DNA of 5,128 nucleotides from Deltaproteobacteria bacterium (GTDB lineage: Bacteria; Desulfobacterota; Desulfobacteria; Desulfobacterales; B30-G6), in the NCBI GenBank assembly GCA_003647375.1, contig QMMS01000333.1, forward strand, positions 1-5,128, read 5' to 3'. Below the pieces are notes generated by a model. The model made no database searches and was not told the DNA's origin. It saw nothing but the letters and a program-made list of their open reading frames with translations. The position numbers and the translations under genes are program-made. Of the stretch, positions 1 to 5,128 are shown in pieces; the stretch's first letter is position 1, and each line of letters starts with the position of its first letter.

Positions 1-1
1 G

Positions 2-550
2 AAGCTGAATAAAATCGGTCTGCATGCACAGGATACTTCAGAAATCTTTTTCGATGAATGCCGGGTTCCAATTGAAAACCTTCTGGGTGCCGAAGGGTGC
101 GGTTTCAAATACCTGATGGAAAACCTGCAACAGGAACGGCTCATAATAGCCATCGGCGCCTTTGCCGCAGCCAGGGGAGCCTTTGATATAACCTTGAACT
201 ATGTAAAAAAACGCCGGGCTTTCGGACAATCGATTGGTGAATTTCAGAACACACGCTTCAGCATGGCCGAGATGATGACCAAAATTCAACTGGCGCGCTC
301 TTTCCTGGATGATTTGATACCGAGACATATGGCTGGTGAAGAAATCGTCAGCGAAGTCAGCATGGCCAAGTACTGGATTACGGATTTGCAGTTTGAAGTT
401 GCTGATCGTTGCCTGCAGTTCTTCGGCGGTTACGGGTACATGAAGGAATTTCCTATTTCGCGGTATTTTGTCGACGCCCGTGTCCAGAGTATTTATGGCG
501 GAGCAAACGAAATTATGAAAGAGCTCATTGCTCGCCGGATAGGCCTCTGA
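2..550 (+). CDS. Acyl-CoA dehydrogenase, long-chain (LCAD)-type, 3' part only
   Basis: This is the C-terminal 182 residues of a classical acyl-CoA dehydrogenase; the start lies left of the window and the reading frame enters at base 2. The enzyme makes a 2,3-trans-enoyl-CoA using FAD and passes electrons to electron-transfer flavoprotein. Visible are the end of the middle beta domain (IFFDECRVPIENLLG) and the C-terminal helical domain. The latter includes the RAFGQSIGEFQ segment typical of FAD contacts, FGGYGYMKEFPISR, and the closing YGGANEIMKELIARRIGL, which closely resembles mammalian long-chain ACAD. The medium-chain catalytic site (YEGT) reads YGGA here. The glutamate of QQERL (codon 134-136) occupies the catalytic position used by long-chain and isovaleryl-CoA dehydrogenases, so the enzyme should be active. 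It ends 32 bp from the convergent long ACAD. Family assignment is firm; chain-length preference is inferred from resemblance only. Confidence 0.93.
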   Translation, partial: KLNKIGLHAQDTSEIFFDECRVPIENLLGAEGCGFKYLMENLQQERLIIAIGAFAAARGAFDITLNYVKKRRAFGQSIGEFQNTRFSMAEMMTKIQLARSFLDDLIPRHMAGEEIVSEVSMAKYWITDLQFEVADRCLQFFGGYGYMKEFPISRYFVDARVQSIYGGANEIMKELIARRIGL

Positions 551-567
551 AAAAAGTGATACCTTTC

Positions 568-588
568 GATGAATTAGGGAATTCAGTC
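568..588. terminator. Weak hairpin at the convergent gene junction
   Basis: TGAATT and AATTCA form a 6-bp stem around an AGGG loop (570-585), extendable by two pairs if G586 bulges. It spans the 3' end of the - strand ACAD and the short gap between the converging genes. For - strand transcripts a run of six T follows about 11 bases later (556-551). The stem is AT-rich and the T-run is not adjacent, so this is a poor match to an intrinsic terminator. No better candidate is visible at this junction. Confidence 0.2.
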
Positions 589-2388
589 ATTAAACAGCTC
601 GGTCCGCATTTCCACCGTCAATCCATCAGATCGCATCAGGCGTGCGGTCAACCCCAGTGTTTTCGGAAGTTCGTATTCAAGGAAATATTGCATGGCAATC
701 ATTTTCCCGTGATAGAAATTTAAATCCTTCTTTTTTGCACCATCGATCAACGCTTTTTGAATTGCAATACCCTGAAGCAGCCACTGCCAGGAAACGGCGA
801 TAATGCCGAAAAGTTCCAAATACAGGGTGGCGTCGGCCAGAAAATATTCAGGGCCTTGTGTCTGGGCAATCTCCAATAAGTGGTCGGTTACGTTTTCCAG
901 GTTTGCCAATGCATCCTTGAGCTGTTGTGCATGACCCTGAAGATTCGGAAATTTTGTTGCGGTGGAGATAGTTGCCTGCAATTCACCGGTGAACAGGTTA
1001 AACGCCTGACCGTTCTGCATAAGCACTTTGCGGCCCAGAAGATCCATGGCCTGGATGCCGGTGGTACCTTCGTGGATCGGATGAATGCGGGCGTCACGAT
1101 AATACTGCTCCAGGGGATAATCGTCGCAATAGCCCGACCCTCCGAGGCATTGAAGGCCCTGACTGATGGCCTGAACACCCATTTCCGACGGATAGCTCTT
1201 GGCAACCGGGGTAAGAATTTCCAGCAGCAGGCTGTATTTTGTTTTTTCTGCATCGCCGGCCACATGCTGCAGATCCAGGTATTTGCTGCACTGCATCAAA
1301 AGAGAAAAGGATCCCTCGATAACGGCTCGCTGAAACAGCAGCATACGCTTGACATCCGCATGCTCGATGATGGGAACCGGCGGCAGACCTGGATTCTTTT
1401 GAGAAACGTTGCGACCCTGGCAACGGGTTTTTGAATAATCCAAAGCAGCGTAGTAGGCTGCGGTTGCCATGGAAGCGGCCCCCAATCCCACATCTATCCG
1501 GGCACTGTTCATCATCAAAAACATGTATTTCAGACCGTTATGGGGTTTTCCCACGAGCCATCCGCGACAGTCGTTCTTATCTCCCATACTGAGTTGTGCA
1601 ATGGGGCATCCTCGATACCCCAGCTTGTGATAAACGCCGGAGGTTACCACATCGTTTGATACGAGGCGGCCGTCTTCACCAAAACGCTTCTTCGGTACAA
1701 CAAACAGGGAAATGCCTTTCACACCCACCGGTGCGCCTTCGATTTTGGCCAGCATCAAATGCACCACGTTATCCACACCATCGTGATCTCCGGCGGAGAT
1801 AAATATCTTCTGCCCCTTGATGCTGTAATAGTCCTCAGCCGTGGGCTCGGCCATGGTGGTAATATCTGACAGGGAAGACCCGGCCTCGGGTTCGGTCAAG
1901 GCCATGGTTCCCTGCCATTGACCTTTGTACATCTTCGGCGTGTAGGTATCATACAGTTCTTTGCTTCCAAAGGTTTCAATCAGGTTGGCCGCACCGGTGG
2001 TTAAACCGGGGTAAGCATTGGCAGAATAGTTGGCACTCTGAAAAATATATTCGCAGGCATCGGCCATCAAATGGGGAAGTTGTTCGCCGTCAAGATCAAA
2101 AGGGACCCGGGCGGTAATCCAGCCACCTTCACCATATTCCTTCATTATTTTACAAACCGAGGGGTGAACCCGGACCTCGCCGTTTACCAGCTCCGGCTGG
2201 TTGCGGTCCATTTCCTCAAATACAGGGAAAAGGAGATCCTTGCCAAGCTTGCCGGCAGCCTTCAGGACCATATCAAACATTTTTCGGTTGTGCTCCGCAT
2301 AATAATCGTATTGCGTGAGCGACACCACATCATGCACTTCGTATAAAACAAACTTTAGATTTCTATCACTGAAAAACTTGGTTGCCAT
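583..2388 (-). CDS. Acyl-CoA dehydrogenase, long DmdC/FadE-like class, 601 aa
   Basis: This is a complete FAD-dependent acyl-CoA dehydrogenase of the ~600-residue class with an added C-terminal domain, to which 3-methylmercaptopropionyl-CoA dehydrogenase (DmdC) belongs. Order of parts: a short family-specific N-terminal segment (about 1-40), N-terminal helical domain (about 40-155), middle beta domain opening with MALTEPEAGSS (162-172) and continuing through KIFISAGDHD (194-203) and KGISLFVVPK, helical FAD domain with RCQGRN (322-327) and GGSGYCDDY (416-424), then an extra helical C-terminal domain (about 465-600). The likely catalytic base is Glu440 in HEGTTGIQA; the alternative long-chain-type site is alanine (Ala296 in SARI). 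The start is supported by GGAGGA at 2397-2392, just 3-4 bases before ATG. The gene lies downstream of the MerR regulator on the same strand and is homologous to the ACAD at 3489. Electron-transfer flavoprotein is the expected acceptor. The substrate is unknown, and DmdC similarity alone does not show dimethylsulfoniopropionate use. Confidence 0.95.
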   Translation of the reverse strand: MATKFFSDRNLKFVLYEVHDVVSLTQYDYYAEHNRKMFDMVLKAAGKLGKDLLFPVFEEMDRNQPELVNGEVRVHPSVCKIMKEYGEGGWITARVPFDLDGEQLPHLMADACEYIFQSANYSANAYPGLTTGAANLIETFGSKELYDTYTPKMYKGQWQGTMALTEPEAGSSLSDITTMAEPTAEDYYSIKGQKIFISAGDHDGVDNVVHLMLAKIEGAPVGVKGISLFVVPKKRFGEDGRLVSNDVVTSGVYHKLGYRGCPIAQLSMGDKNDCRGWLVGKPHNGLKYMFLMMNSARIDVGLGAASMATAAYYAALDYSKTRCQGRNVSQKNPGLPPVPIIEHADVKRMLLFQRAVIEGSFSLLMQCSKYLDLQHVAGDAEKTKYSLLLEILTPVAKSYPSEMGVQAISQGLQCLGGSGYCDDYPLEQYYRDARIHPIHEGTTGIQAMDLLGRKVLMQNGQAFNLFTGELQATISTATKFPNLQGHAQQLKDALANLENVTDHLLEIAQTQGPEYFLADATLYLELFGIIAVSWQWLLQGIAIQKALIDGAKKKDLNFYHGKMIAMQYFLEYELPKTLGLTARLMRSDGLTVEMRTELFND

Positions 2389-2524
2389 GGTTCCTCCAAA
2401 CTGGGTTTATTCGCCCTTGTTATAATTTTCATTTCATTCGGAGAAGGTACTCTCCAGCATCCCGTTTGGATGGTTTGGTAACCTTTGTCATGTTGTTTAT
2501 GGCGCACCAATATTGGGGTATAAA
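2389..2524 (-). promoter_or_regulatory. Gap between the regulator and its downstream ACAD, with small dyads
   Basis: These 136 bp separate the regulator stop from the ACAD start, longer than usual for tightly coupled genes. On the - strand a TATAAC box (2424-2419) could be a -10, but its -35 region 17 bases upstream (CCTTCT) is poor. A dyad GGAGA-6-TCTCC (2440-2455) covers that -35 region, and a perfect 10-bp palindrome CCAATATTGG lies at 2507-2516, just past the regulator stop. No rho-independent terminator is seen, so read-through from the regulator is plausible with an extra, possibly regulated, promoter. All of this is inference from short motifs. Confidence 0.3.
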
Positions 2525-3226
2525 TCATGACACTTCACCATGTGTCGACGTCGTTTCCTTCACGATCTTTCGGTAGAAGTGATAAAGGAAGAGGCTCATC
2601 AGTTCGGCAAACTGGCTGCCTTTTTCCCTGAAATCCGGTGAATTGAGCTTTTCGGCATTGCGCTCCAGGTATTCACGGGTGCTCACCATCAGGTAGCTCT
2701 GAATAAAGTCTGAAATCGGCTTCAAGCCTTTTGGGTCATATCCGTCCCTGGGTCCGAACCCCAGCCGGTCCATATCCACCATCAGTCTTCCGATGATCAC
2801 ATTTTCATGACTGTATACCGGTTCACCATCTCTCACGCTGGATGAGATAATTCCCCACTCCTCCATATTGTCGAGCCAATAACGCCCCAGGCCGGTGGTC
2901 TCCTGAAAAGCATCCTTCCCGACCACTTCACTGGGGATAAATCGTTCGATGGGCCGCAGGTATTCGCTCTGAAGTTGAAACGAAGACTGTTCCGACGGTG
3001 TATGTTTATTTTGCTCTTTGAGTATTTTTTTTATGATCGGCAAGGGGAGAAAATAATTATCCCGCAATTCCTTTATCAAACGAACCTGGCGCAAATAGAC
3101 ATCACCATAATCTGCGGCTTTTTTTCCTGTTTTTCTGGGTTTTCTAAGAAGCCCTTCGCGAATATAGTGATGGATGGTCTCTTTGGAAACACCTGTCCGT
3201 TTTGTCAATTCACTGATTTTCATCAT
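2525..3226 (-). CDS. MerR-family transcriptional regulator, 233 aa
   Basis: This is a DNA-binding regulator. Residues 3-72 form a canonical MerR winged helix-turn-helix: ISELTKRTGVSKETIHHYIREGLL, a wing with RKTGKKAADY, then the second helical pair ending in LPLPIIKKIL. The remaining ~160 residues are an effector region without the metal-binding cysteines of MerR/CueR; there is no Cys in the protein. Residues about 100-160 look like a second, degenerate MerR-like fold (DAFQETTGLGRYWLDNMEEWGII, a YSHENV wing end, LDRLGFGPR-like helix). The C-terminus (170-225) is probably helical. Two ATGs are adjacent: AAGGA (3235-3231) lies 4 bases from the first and 7 from the second (3223), so the protein may start at MKISEL. 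Its divergent position suggests control of the ACAD at 3489, and its order suggests co-transcription with the 601-residue ACAD. MerR regulators such as LiuR are known to control acyl-CoA catabolism; the ligand here is unknown. Confidence 0.9.
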   Translation of the reverse strand: MMKISELTKRTGVSKETIHHYIREGLLRKPRKTGKKAADYGDVYLRQVRLIKELRDNYFLPLPIIKKILKEQNKHTPSEQSSFQLQSEYLRPIERFIPSEVVGKDAFQETTGLGRYWLDNMEEWGIISSSVRDGEPVYSHENVIIGRLMVDMDRLGFGPRDGYDPKGLKPISDFIQSYLMVSTREYLERNAEKLNSPDFREKGSQFAELMSLFLYHFYRKIVKETTSTHGEVS

Positions 3227-3267
3227 TCAATCCTTAGCATCTGGAGATATTATCCTTAATTCGATAG

Positions 3268-3296
3268 AAATTATCTAATAATGTTTACCATGTCAA
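3268..3296 (-). promoter_or_regulatory. Candidate promoter of the MerR regulator
   Basis: On the - strand a perfect TTGACA (3296-3291) is followed by two imperfect -10 options: TAATTT (3273-3268) with a 17-base spacer, or the better box GATAAT (3275-3270) with a short 15-base spacer. Neither combination is ideal. Transcription would begin about 35-40 bases before the regulator start. Confidence 0.4.
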
Positions 3297-3331
3297 GAAA
3301 TTAAATTTTTCTATTATTTTTTATCTTGACA
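3291..3331. repeat. Perfect 8-bp inverted repeat holding two opposed -35 boxes
   Basis: TGTCAAGA (3291-3298) and TCTTGACA (3324-3331) are exact reverse complements separated by 25 bases. Start-to-start distance is 33 bp, about three helical turns, so both arms would face the same side of the DNA. Each arm contains a consensus TTGACA pointing outward: leftward for the regulator and rightward for the ACAD. It may be an operator, or simply two similar -35 elements. Confidence 0.6.
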
Positions 3332-3345
3332 CATATTTCTATTAT
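3308..3345 (+). repeat. Direct repeat TTTCTATTAT, two copies
   Basis: The same 10 bases occur at 3308-3317 and 3336-3345, 28 bp apart. The core TTTCTAT also occurs inverted at 3264-3270, beside the regulator's candidate -10. The copies could be half-sites of a binding protein, though chance matches are easier in such AT-rich DNA. Confidence 0.4.
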
Positions 3346-3355
3346 ATCATATAGA
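3326..3355 (+). promoter_or_regulatory. Candidate promoter P1 of the second long ACAD
   Basis: A perfect TTGACA (3326-3331) is followed after 18 bases by TATAGA (3350-3355). The spacer carries a dyad (3335-3358). MerR regulators typically bind a dyad between -35 and -10 in a lengthened spacer and remodel it; an 18-base spacer is only slightly long. Transcription from here would leave a leader of about 125 bases. Confidence 0.45.
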
Positions 3356-3358
3356 TAT
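3335..3358. promoter_or_regulatory. Dyad in the P1 spacer, possible MerR operator
   Basis: TCTAT (3338-3342) pairs with ATAGA (3351-3355) across 8 bases, and AT/AT flanks (3335-3336 and 3357-3358) extend it to 7 of 8 arm positions. It lies between the -35 and -10 boxes and overlaps the -10, where a MerR protein would be expected to bind. The low sequence complexity weakens the case. Confidence 0.35.
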
Positions 3359-3369
3359 GTATTATATAA

Positions 3370-3383
3370 TGTAATTAATTACA
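3370..3383. promoter_or_regulatory. Perfect 14-bp palindrome, candidate operator
   Basis: TGTAATTAATTACA is identical to its reverse complement across all 14 bases. It directly follows a TATAAT string (3365-3370) and covers the weak -35 of candidate promoter P2. Perfect symmetry of this length with G/C near the ends is typical of a dimer-binding site. The protein could be the neighbouring MerR or another regulator. Confidence 0.45.
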
Positions 3384-3403
3384 CGTTTTCGTTTAATTAT
3401 AAT
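3375..3403 (+). promoter_or_regulatory. Candidate promoter P2 of the second long ACAD
   Basis: A perfect TATAAT (3398-3403) lies 17 bases after TTAATT (3375-3380), a poor -35. The start would fall near 3410, beside the palindrome at 3411-3432, giving a leader of about 80 bases. It is an alternative or addition to P1; AT-richness makes chance TATAAT strings likely. Confidence 0.3.
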
Positions 3404-3410
3404 CATATTT

Positions 3411-3432
3411 AACACTTAGTTAACTAAACGTT
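3411..3432. promoter_or_regulatory. 22-bp interrupted palindrome with a perfect 12-bp core
   Basis: The core TTAGTTAACTAA (3416-3427) is a perfect palindrome. After two mismatched positions on each side, AAC (3411-3413) and GTT (3430-3432) pair again, so 18 of 22 bases are symmetric. It would sit at or just after the P2 start and downstream of P1, a position suited to repression. It is the longest operator-like symmetry in the window. Confidence 0.5.
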
Positions 3433-3442
3433 TTTATAGTTG

Positions 3443-3461
3443 GCCTGTGCCAGCCACAGGC
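3443..3461 (+). other. GC-rich leader hairpin before the ribosome binding site
   Basis: GCCTGTG (3443-3449) and CACAGGC (3455-3461) form a perfect 7-bp stem with a 5-base loop, CCAGC. It is an isolated GC-rich island in the AT-rich leader and ends 11 bases before AAGGAG. No T-run follows on either strand, so it is not an intrinsic terminator. It may stabilise the mRNA, tune translation initiation or be a protein site. Confidence 0.55.
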
Positions 3462-3472
3462 AATTGACAAAA

Positions 3473-3478
3473 AAGGAG
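3473..3478 (+). promoter_or_regulatory. Ribosome binding site of the second long ACAD
   Basis: AAGGAG lies 10 bases before the ATG at 3489. A second purine run, AAGGA (3481-3485), lies only 3 bases before it. The first is the stronger match and fixes the start at MAQQLVD, which aligns with the start of the homologous 601-residue ACAD. Confidence 0.7.
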
Positions 3479-3488
3479 ACAAGGAAAA

Positions 3489-5128
3489 ATGGCACAACAA
3501 CTGGTTGACAGGCGCGATCTTGATTTTGTGATCTGGGAACAGATGGATGCAGAATCGCTTCTTAAGAATGACATCTATAAAGACTTCAATAAAAAAACCT
3601 GCGACATGATCATTACCGAAGCGCGTACACTGGCCATCAAGGAAATGCTTCCCACCTTAGCTGAAGGTGACAAACAGGGCATACGGTTTGACAAGGGCAA
3701 CGTCAAGGTGCCCGACTGTTTTCACGATGCCCATCGTCTGATACTGGAGGGTGAGTGGCAGAGTCTTGCCATGGACCCGGCGTTGGGCGGCCAGGGGGCC
3801 CCGGGATTTGTCAGTGCTGCCTGCGCCCAATACTTTCTTGCCGCCAACTATGCCCTGTTCGTTTATGCCAGCATGGGTAACGGTACGGCAAAAATGATCG
3901 ATCTGTACGGCACGCCCGATCAGAAGGCAAAATATATTCCCAATATCGTTACCGGAAAATGGGGCGGCACCATGCTGCTCACCGAATCCGAGGCCGGGAG
4001 TGATGTGGGGGCCCTCGAAACCGCGGCCAGAAAGAACGATGACGGCAGCTACACCCTGTCCGGAAATAAAATATTCATCACCAACGGCGAACATGACCTG
4101 TGTGAAAATATCATTCACCCGGTCCTTGCCCGTATCGAAGGGGACCCCCCCGGCACCAAGGGCATCTCCCTCTTTATCGTGCCCAAATATTTTGTTAACG
4201 ATGACGGCAGCCTTGGGGAACACAACGACATCGTGTGTACCGGTGTTGAAGAAAAGCACGGCATTCACGGCAGTGCGACCTGTAGCATGGCGCTTGGCAG
4301 CAAGGGGCAATGCATTGGATATCTCCTGGGCACACCCAAAGAAGGTATGAAGGTCATGTTCAACATGATCAACGGCGCACGCATGGCCACAGGCTTGCAG
4401 GCCCTGTCCTGCGCATCTTCCGCCTATATGCTTGCGGTTAATTACGCCCGGGAAAGAATTCAAGGTCGAAACCTGGAAGATTTTAAAGATCACTCAGCCC
4501 CTTCGGTACCGATCATCAAACACCCGGACGTTCGCCGCAACCTGTTGTGGATGAAATCCTATGTCGACGGCATGCACAGCTTCTTTCACTATCTGACATC
4601 CTGCGCAACCAGAGGCGCTCTCGGAGAAACCGAGGAAGAACGGGAACGGTTTGCCGATCTCTTTGATATGCTCACGCCGTCCATCAAGGATTATCTGGCC
4701 GTACGCGGACACGAAGTGTGCATCCAGGCCATACAGGTGTACGGCGGCGCCGGATACTGCCAGGACTACCTGGTAGAGCAATATGCCAGGGACTGTAAAG
4801 TCGCCTCCATCTTCGAAGGCACCAGCGGTATCCAGGCCATGGACATGCTGGCCCGCAAACTCGGGCGAAAAGAAGGGCGGGTGTTCATGAGCCTGCTGGA
4901 GGAGATGCAAAAAACCATTGCAGCAGCCAAGGGCATCGATGGACTTGATGGGCTTGCCGCTGATTTAGAGAAAACGGTCAACCGGCTGGCAGAAATCTCC
5001 ATAACCATGGGAAAAAGAGCCATGTCACTCGAATTCAAGGTGGCATTTGCACATTCACTCCCCTTTCTGAATGTCATCGGAGACACCCTCATGGGATGGA
5101 TGCTTCTGTGGCGGGCAACCGTGGCATC
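3489..5128 (+). CDS. Acyl-CoA dehydrogenase, long DmdC/FadE-like class, 3' end missing
   Basis: This is a second long acyl-CoA dehydrogenase, open for 546 codons to the window edge; about 50 C-terminal residues are missing compared with its 601-residue homologue. The two align almost without gaps from the N-terminus: LLTESEAGSD starts at 163 as ALTEPEAGSS does in the other, and KIFITNGEHD spans 194-203. Further motifs are KGISLFIVPK, RIQGRN (323-328) and GGAGYCQDY (419-427). The likely catalytic base is Glu443 in FEGTSGIQA; the long-chain-type site is alanine (Ala297 in GARM). From about 465 the extra helical C-terminal domain begins and is cut by the edge. It uses FAD, acts in the cytoplasm and should feed electron-transfer flavoprotein. 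Its long, palindrome-rich upstream region suggests tight control by the divergent MerR regulator. The two proteins differ at many positions, so they are probably diverged paralogues with different substrates. The substrate is unknown. Confidence 0.94.
   Translation, partial: MAQQLVDRRDLDFVIWEQMDAESLLKNDIYKDFNKKTCDMIITEARTLAIKEMLPTLAEGDKQGIRFDKGNVKVPDCFHDAHRLILEGEWQSLAMDPALGGQGAPGFVSAACAQYFLAANYALFVYASMGNGTAKMIDLYGTPDQKAKYIPNIVTGKWGGTMLLTESEAGSDVGALETAARKNDDGSYTLSGNKIFITNGEHDLCENIIHPVLARIEGDPPGTKGISLFIVPKYFVNDDGSLGEHNDIVCTGVEEKHGIHGSATCSMALGSKGQCIGYLLGTPKEGMKVMFNMINGARMATGLQALSCASSAYMLAVNYARERIQGRNLEDFKDHSAPSVPIIKHPDVRRNLLWMKSYVDGMHSFFHYLTSCATRGALGETEEERERFADLFDMLTPSIKDYLAVRGHEVCIQAIQVYGGAGYCQDYLVEQYARDCKVASIFEGTSGIQAMDMLARKLGRKEGRVFMSLLEEMQKTIAAAKGIDGLDGLAADLEKTVNRLAEISITMGKRAMSLEFKVAFAHSLPFLNVIGDTLMGWMLLWRATVA

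Larger units (their letters stand above)
3227..3488. promoter_or_regulatory. Divergent control region between the regulator and the second long ACAD
   Basis: These 262 bp hold no gene. They are very AT-rich (16% G/C at 3301-3420), unlike the flanking coding DNA, except for a GC-rich hairpin near the right end. They contain back-to-back promoter-like boxes, several inverted repeats and the ribosome binding sites of both flanking genes, listed separately. This is where transcription of the regulator (leftward) and the ACAD (rightward) should start. Confidence 0.8.

Noticed and set aside
880..1434. 184-codon + strand open frame inside the 601-residue ACAD
   Set aside because: It is a shadow of a firmly identified - strand gene, with no family-like features.
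583..2388. Naming the long ACAD dmdC and inferring dimethylsulfoniopropionate breakdown
   Set aside because: The similarity is at the level of the long ACAD class, whose members act on several acyl-CoAs. No dmdA, dmdB or dmdD is visible in the window.
2382..2576. Small + strand open frame across the gap between the - strand ACAD and the regulator
   Set aside because: It overlaps the ends of both genes, has no convincing ribosome binding site and encodes no recognisable motif.
3443..3461. GC hairpin as a rho-independent terminator
   Set aside because: No T-run follows on either strand, and it sits in the leader immediately before a strong ribosome binding site.
3464..3469. TTGACA just before the second long ACAD as a -35 box
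   Set aside because: It lies only 19 bases before the start codon, so a matching -10 would fall inside the start of the gene, and the ribosome binding site lies between.
3657..4910. Long open frame on the - strand opposite the second long ACAD (two consecutive pieces, 278 and 138 codons)
   Set aside because: It is in codon register with the ACAD frame, so it is broken only where the sense gene uses TTA, CTA or TCA; the break at 4494-4496 is a TCA serine codon. The sense protein is a clear ACAD and the antisense product shows no recognisable domain.

Overview
The window carries four protein genes, three of them acyl-CoA dehydrogenases (ACADs), arranged around one MerR-type regulator. No RNA gene, mobile element, CRISPR array or transposon remnant is visible. 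The genes are about 50-58% GC where counted (35 of 60 bases at 4741-4800). The divergent control region is strikingly AT-rich (19 G/C in 120 bases at 3301-3420). Several long DmdC/FadE-type ACADs next to a MerR regulator suggest a fatty-acid- or aromatic-acid-oxidising proteobacterium or Desulfobacterota member (for example a sulfate reducer of the Desulfobacteraceae type). This is inference from gene style, as no taxonomic marker is present.

Layout from left to right: (1) the 3' part of a classical ~380-400-residue, long-chain-type ACAD on the + strand, ending at 550; (2) after a 32-bp convergent junction, a complete 601-residue ACAD of the long DmdC-like class on the - strand (583-2388); (3) a 136-bp gap with small dyads; (4) a 233-residue MerR-family regulator on the - strand (2525-3226), reading toward the 601-residue ACAD; (5) a 262-bp divergent control region (3227-3488) packed with inverted repeats and promoter-like boxes; (6) a second long ACAD on the + strand (3489 to the window end), homologous to the 601-residue one. 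It is open at the right edge, with 546 codons seen of an expected ~600.

Inferred logic: the regulator probably senses an acyl-CoA or related ligand and controls the divergent ACAD, itself and perhaps the downstream ACAD. Each dehydrogenase would oxidise an acyl-CoA to the 2,3-enoyl-CoA and pass electrons to electron-transfer flavoprotein. The partial gene keeps its catalytic glutamate at the long-chain/isovaleryl-type site, while the two long paralogues keep theirs at the medium-chain-type site. Substrates cannot be read from the sequence.

The most unusual part is the control region. It holds a perfect 8-bp inverted repeat containing two opposed TTGACA boxes, a dyad in a promoter spacer, a perfect 14-bp palindrome, a perfect 12-bp palindrome extended to 22 bp, and a GC-rich 7-bp hairpin just ahead of the ribosome binding site.
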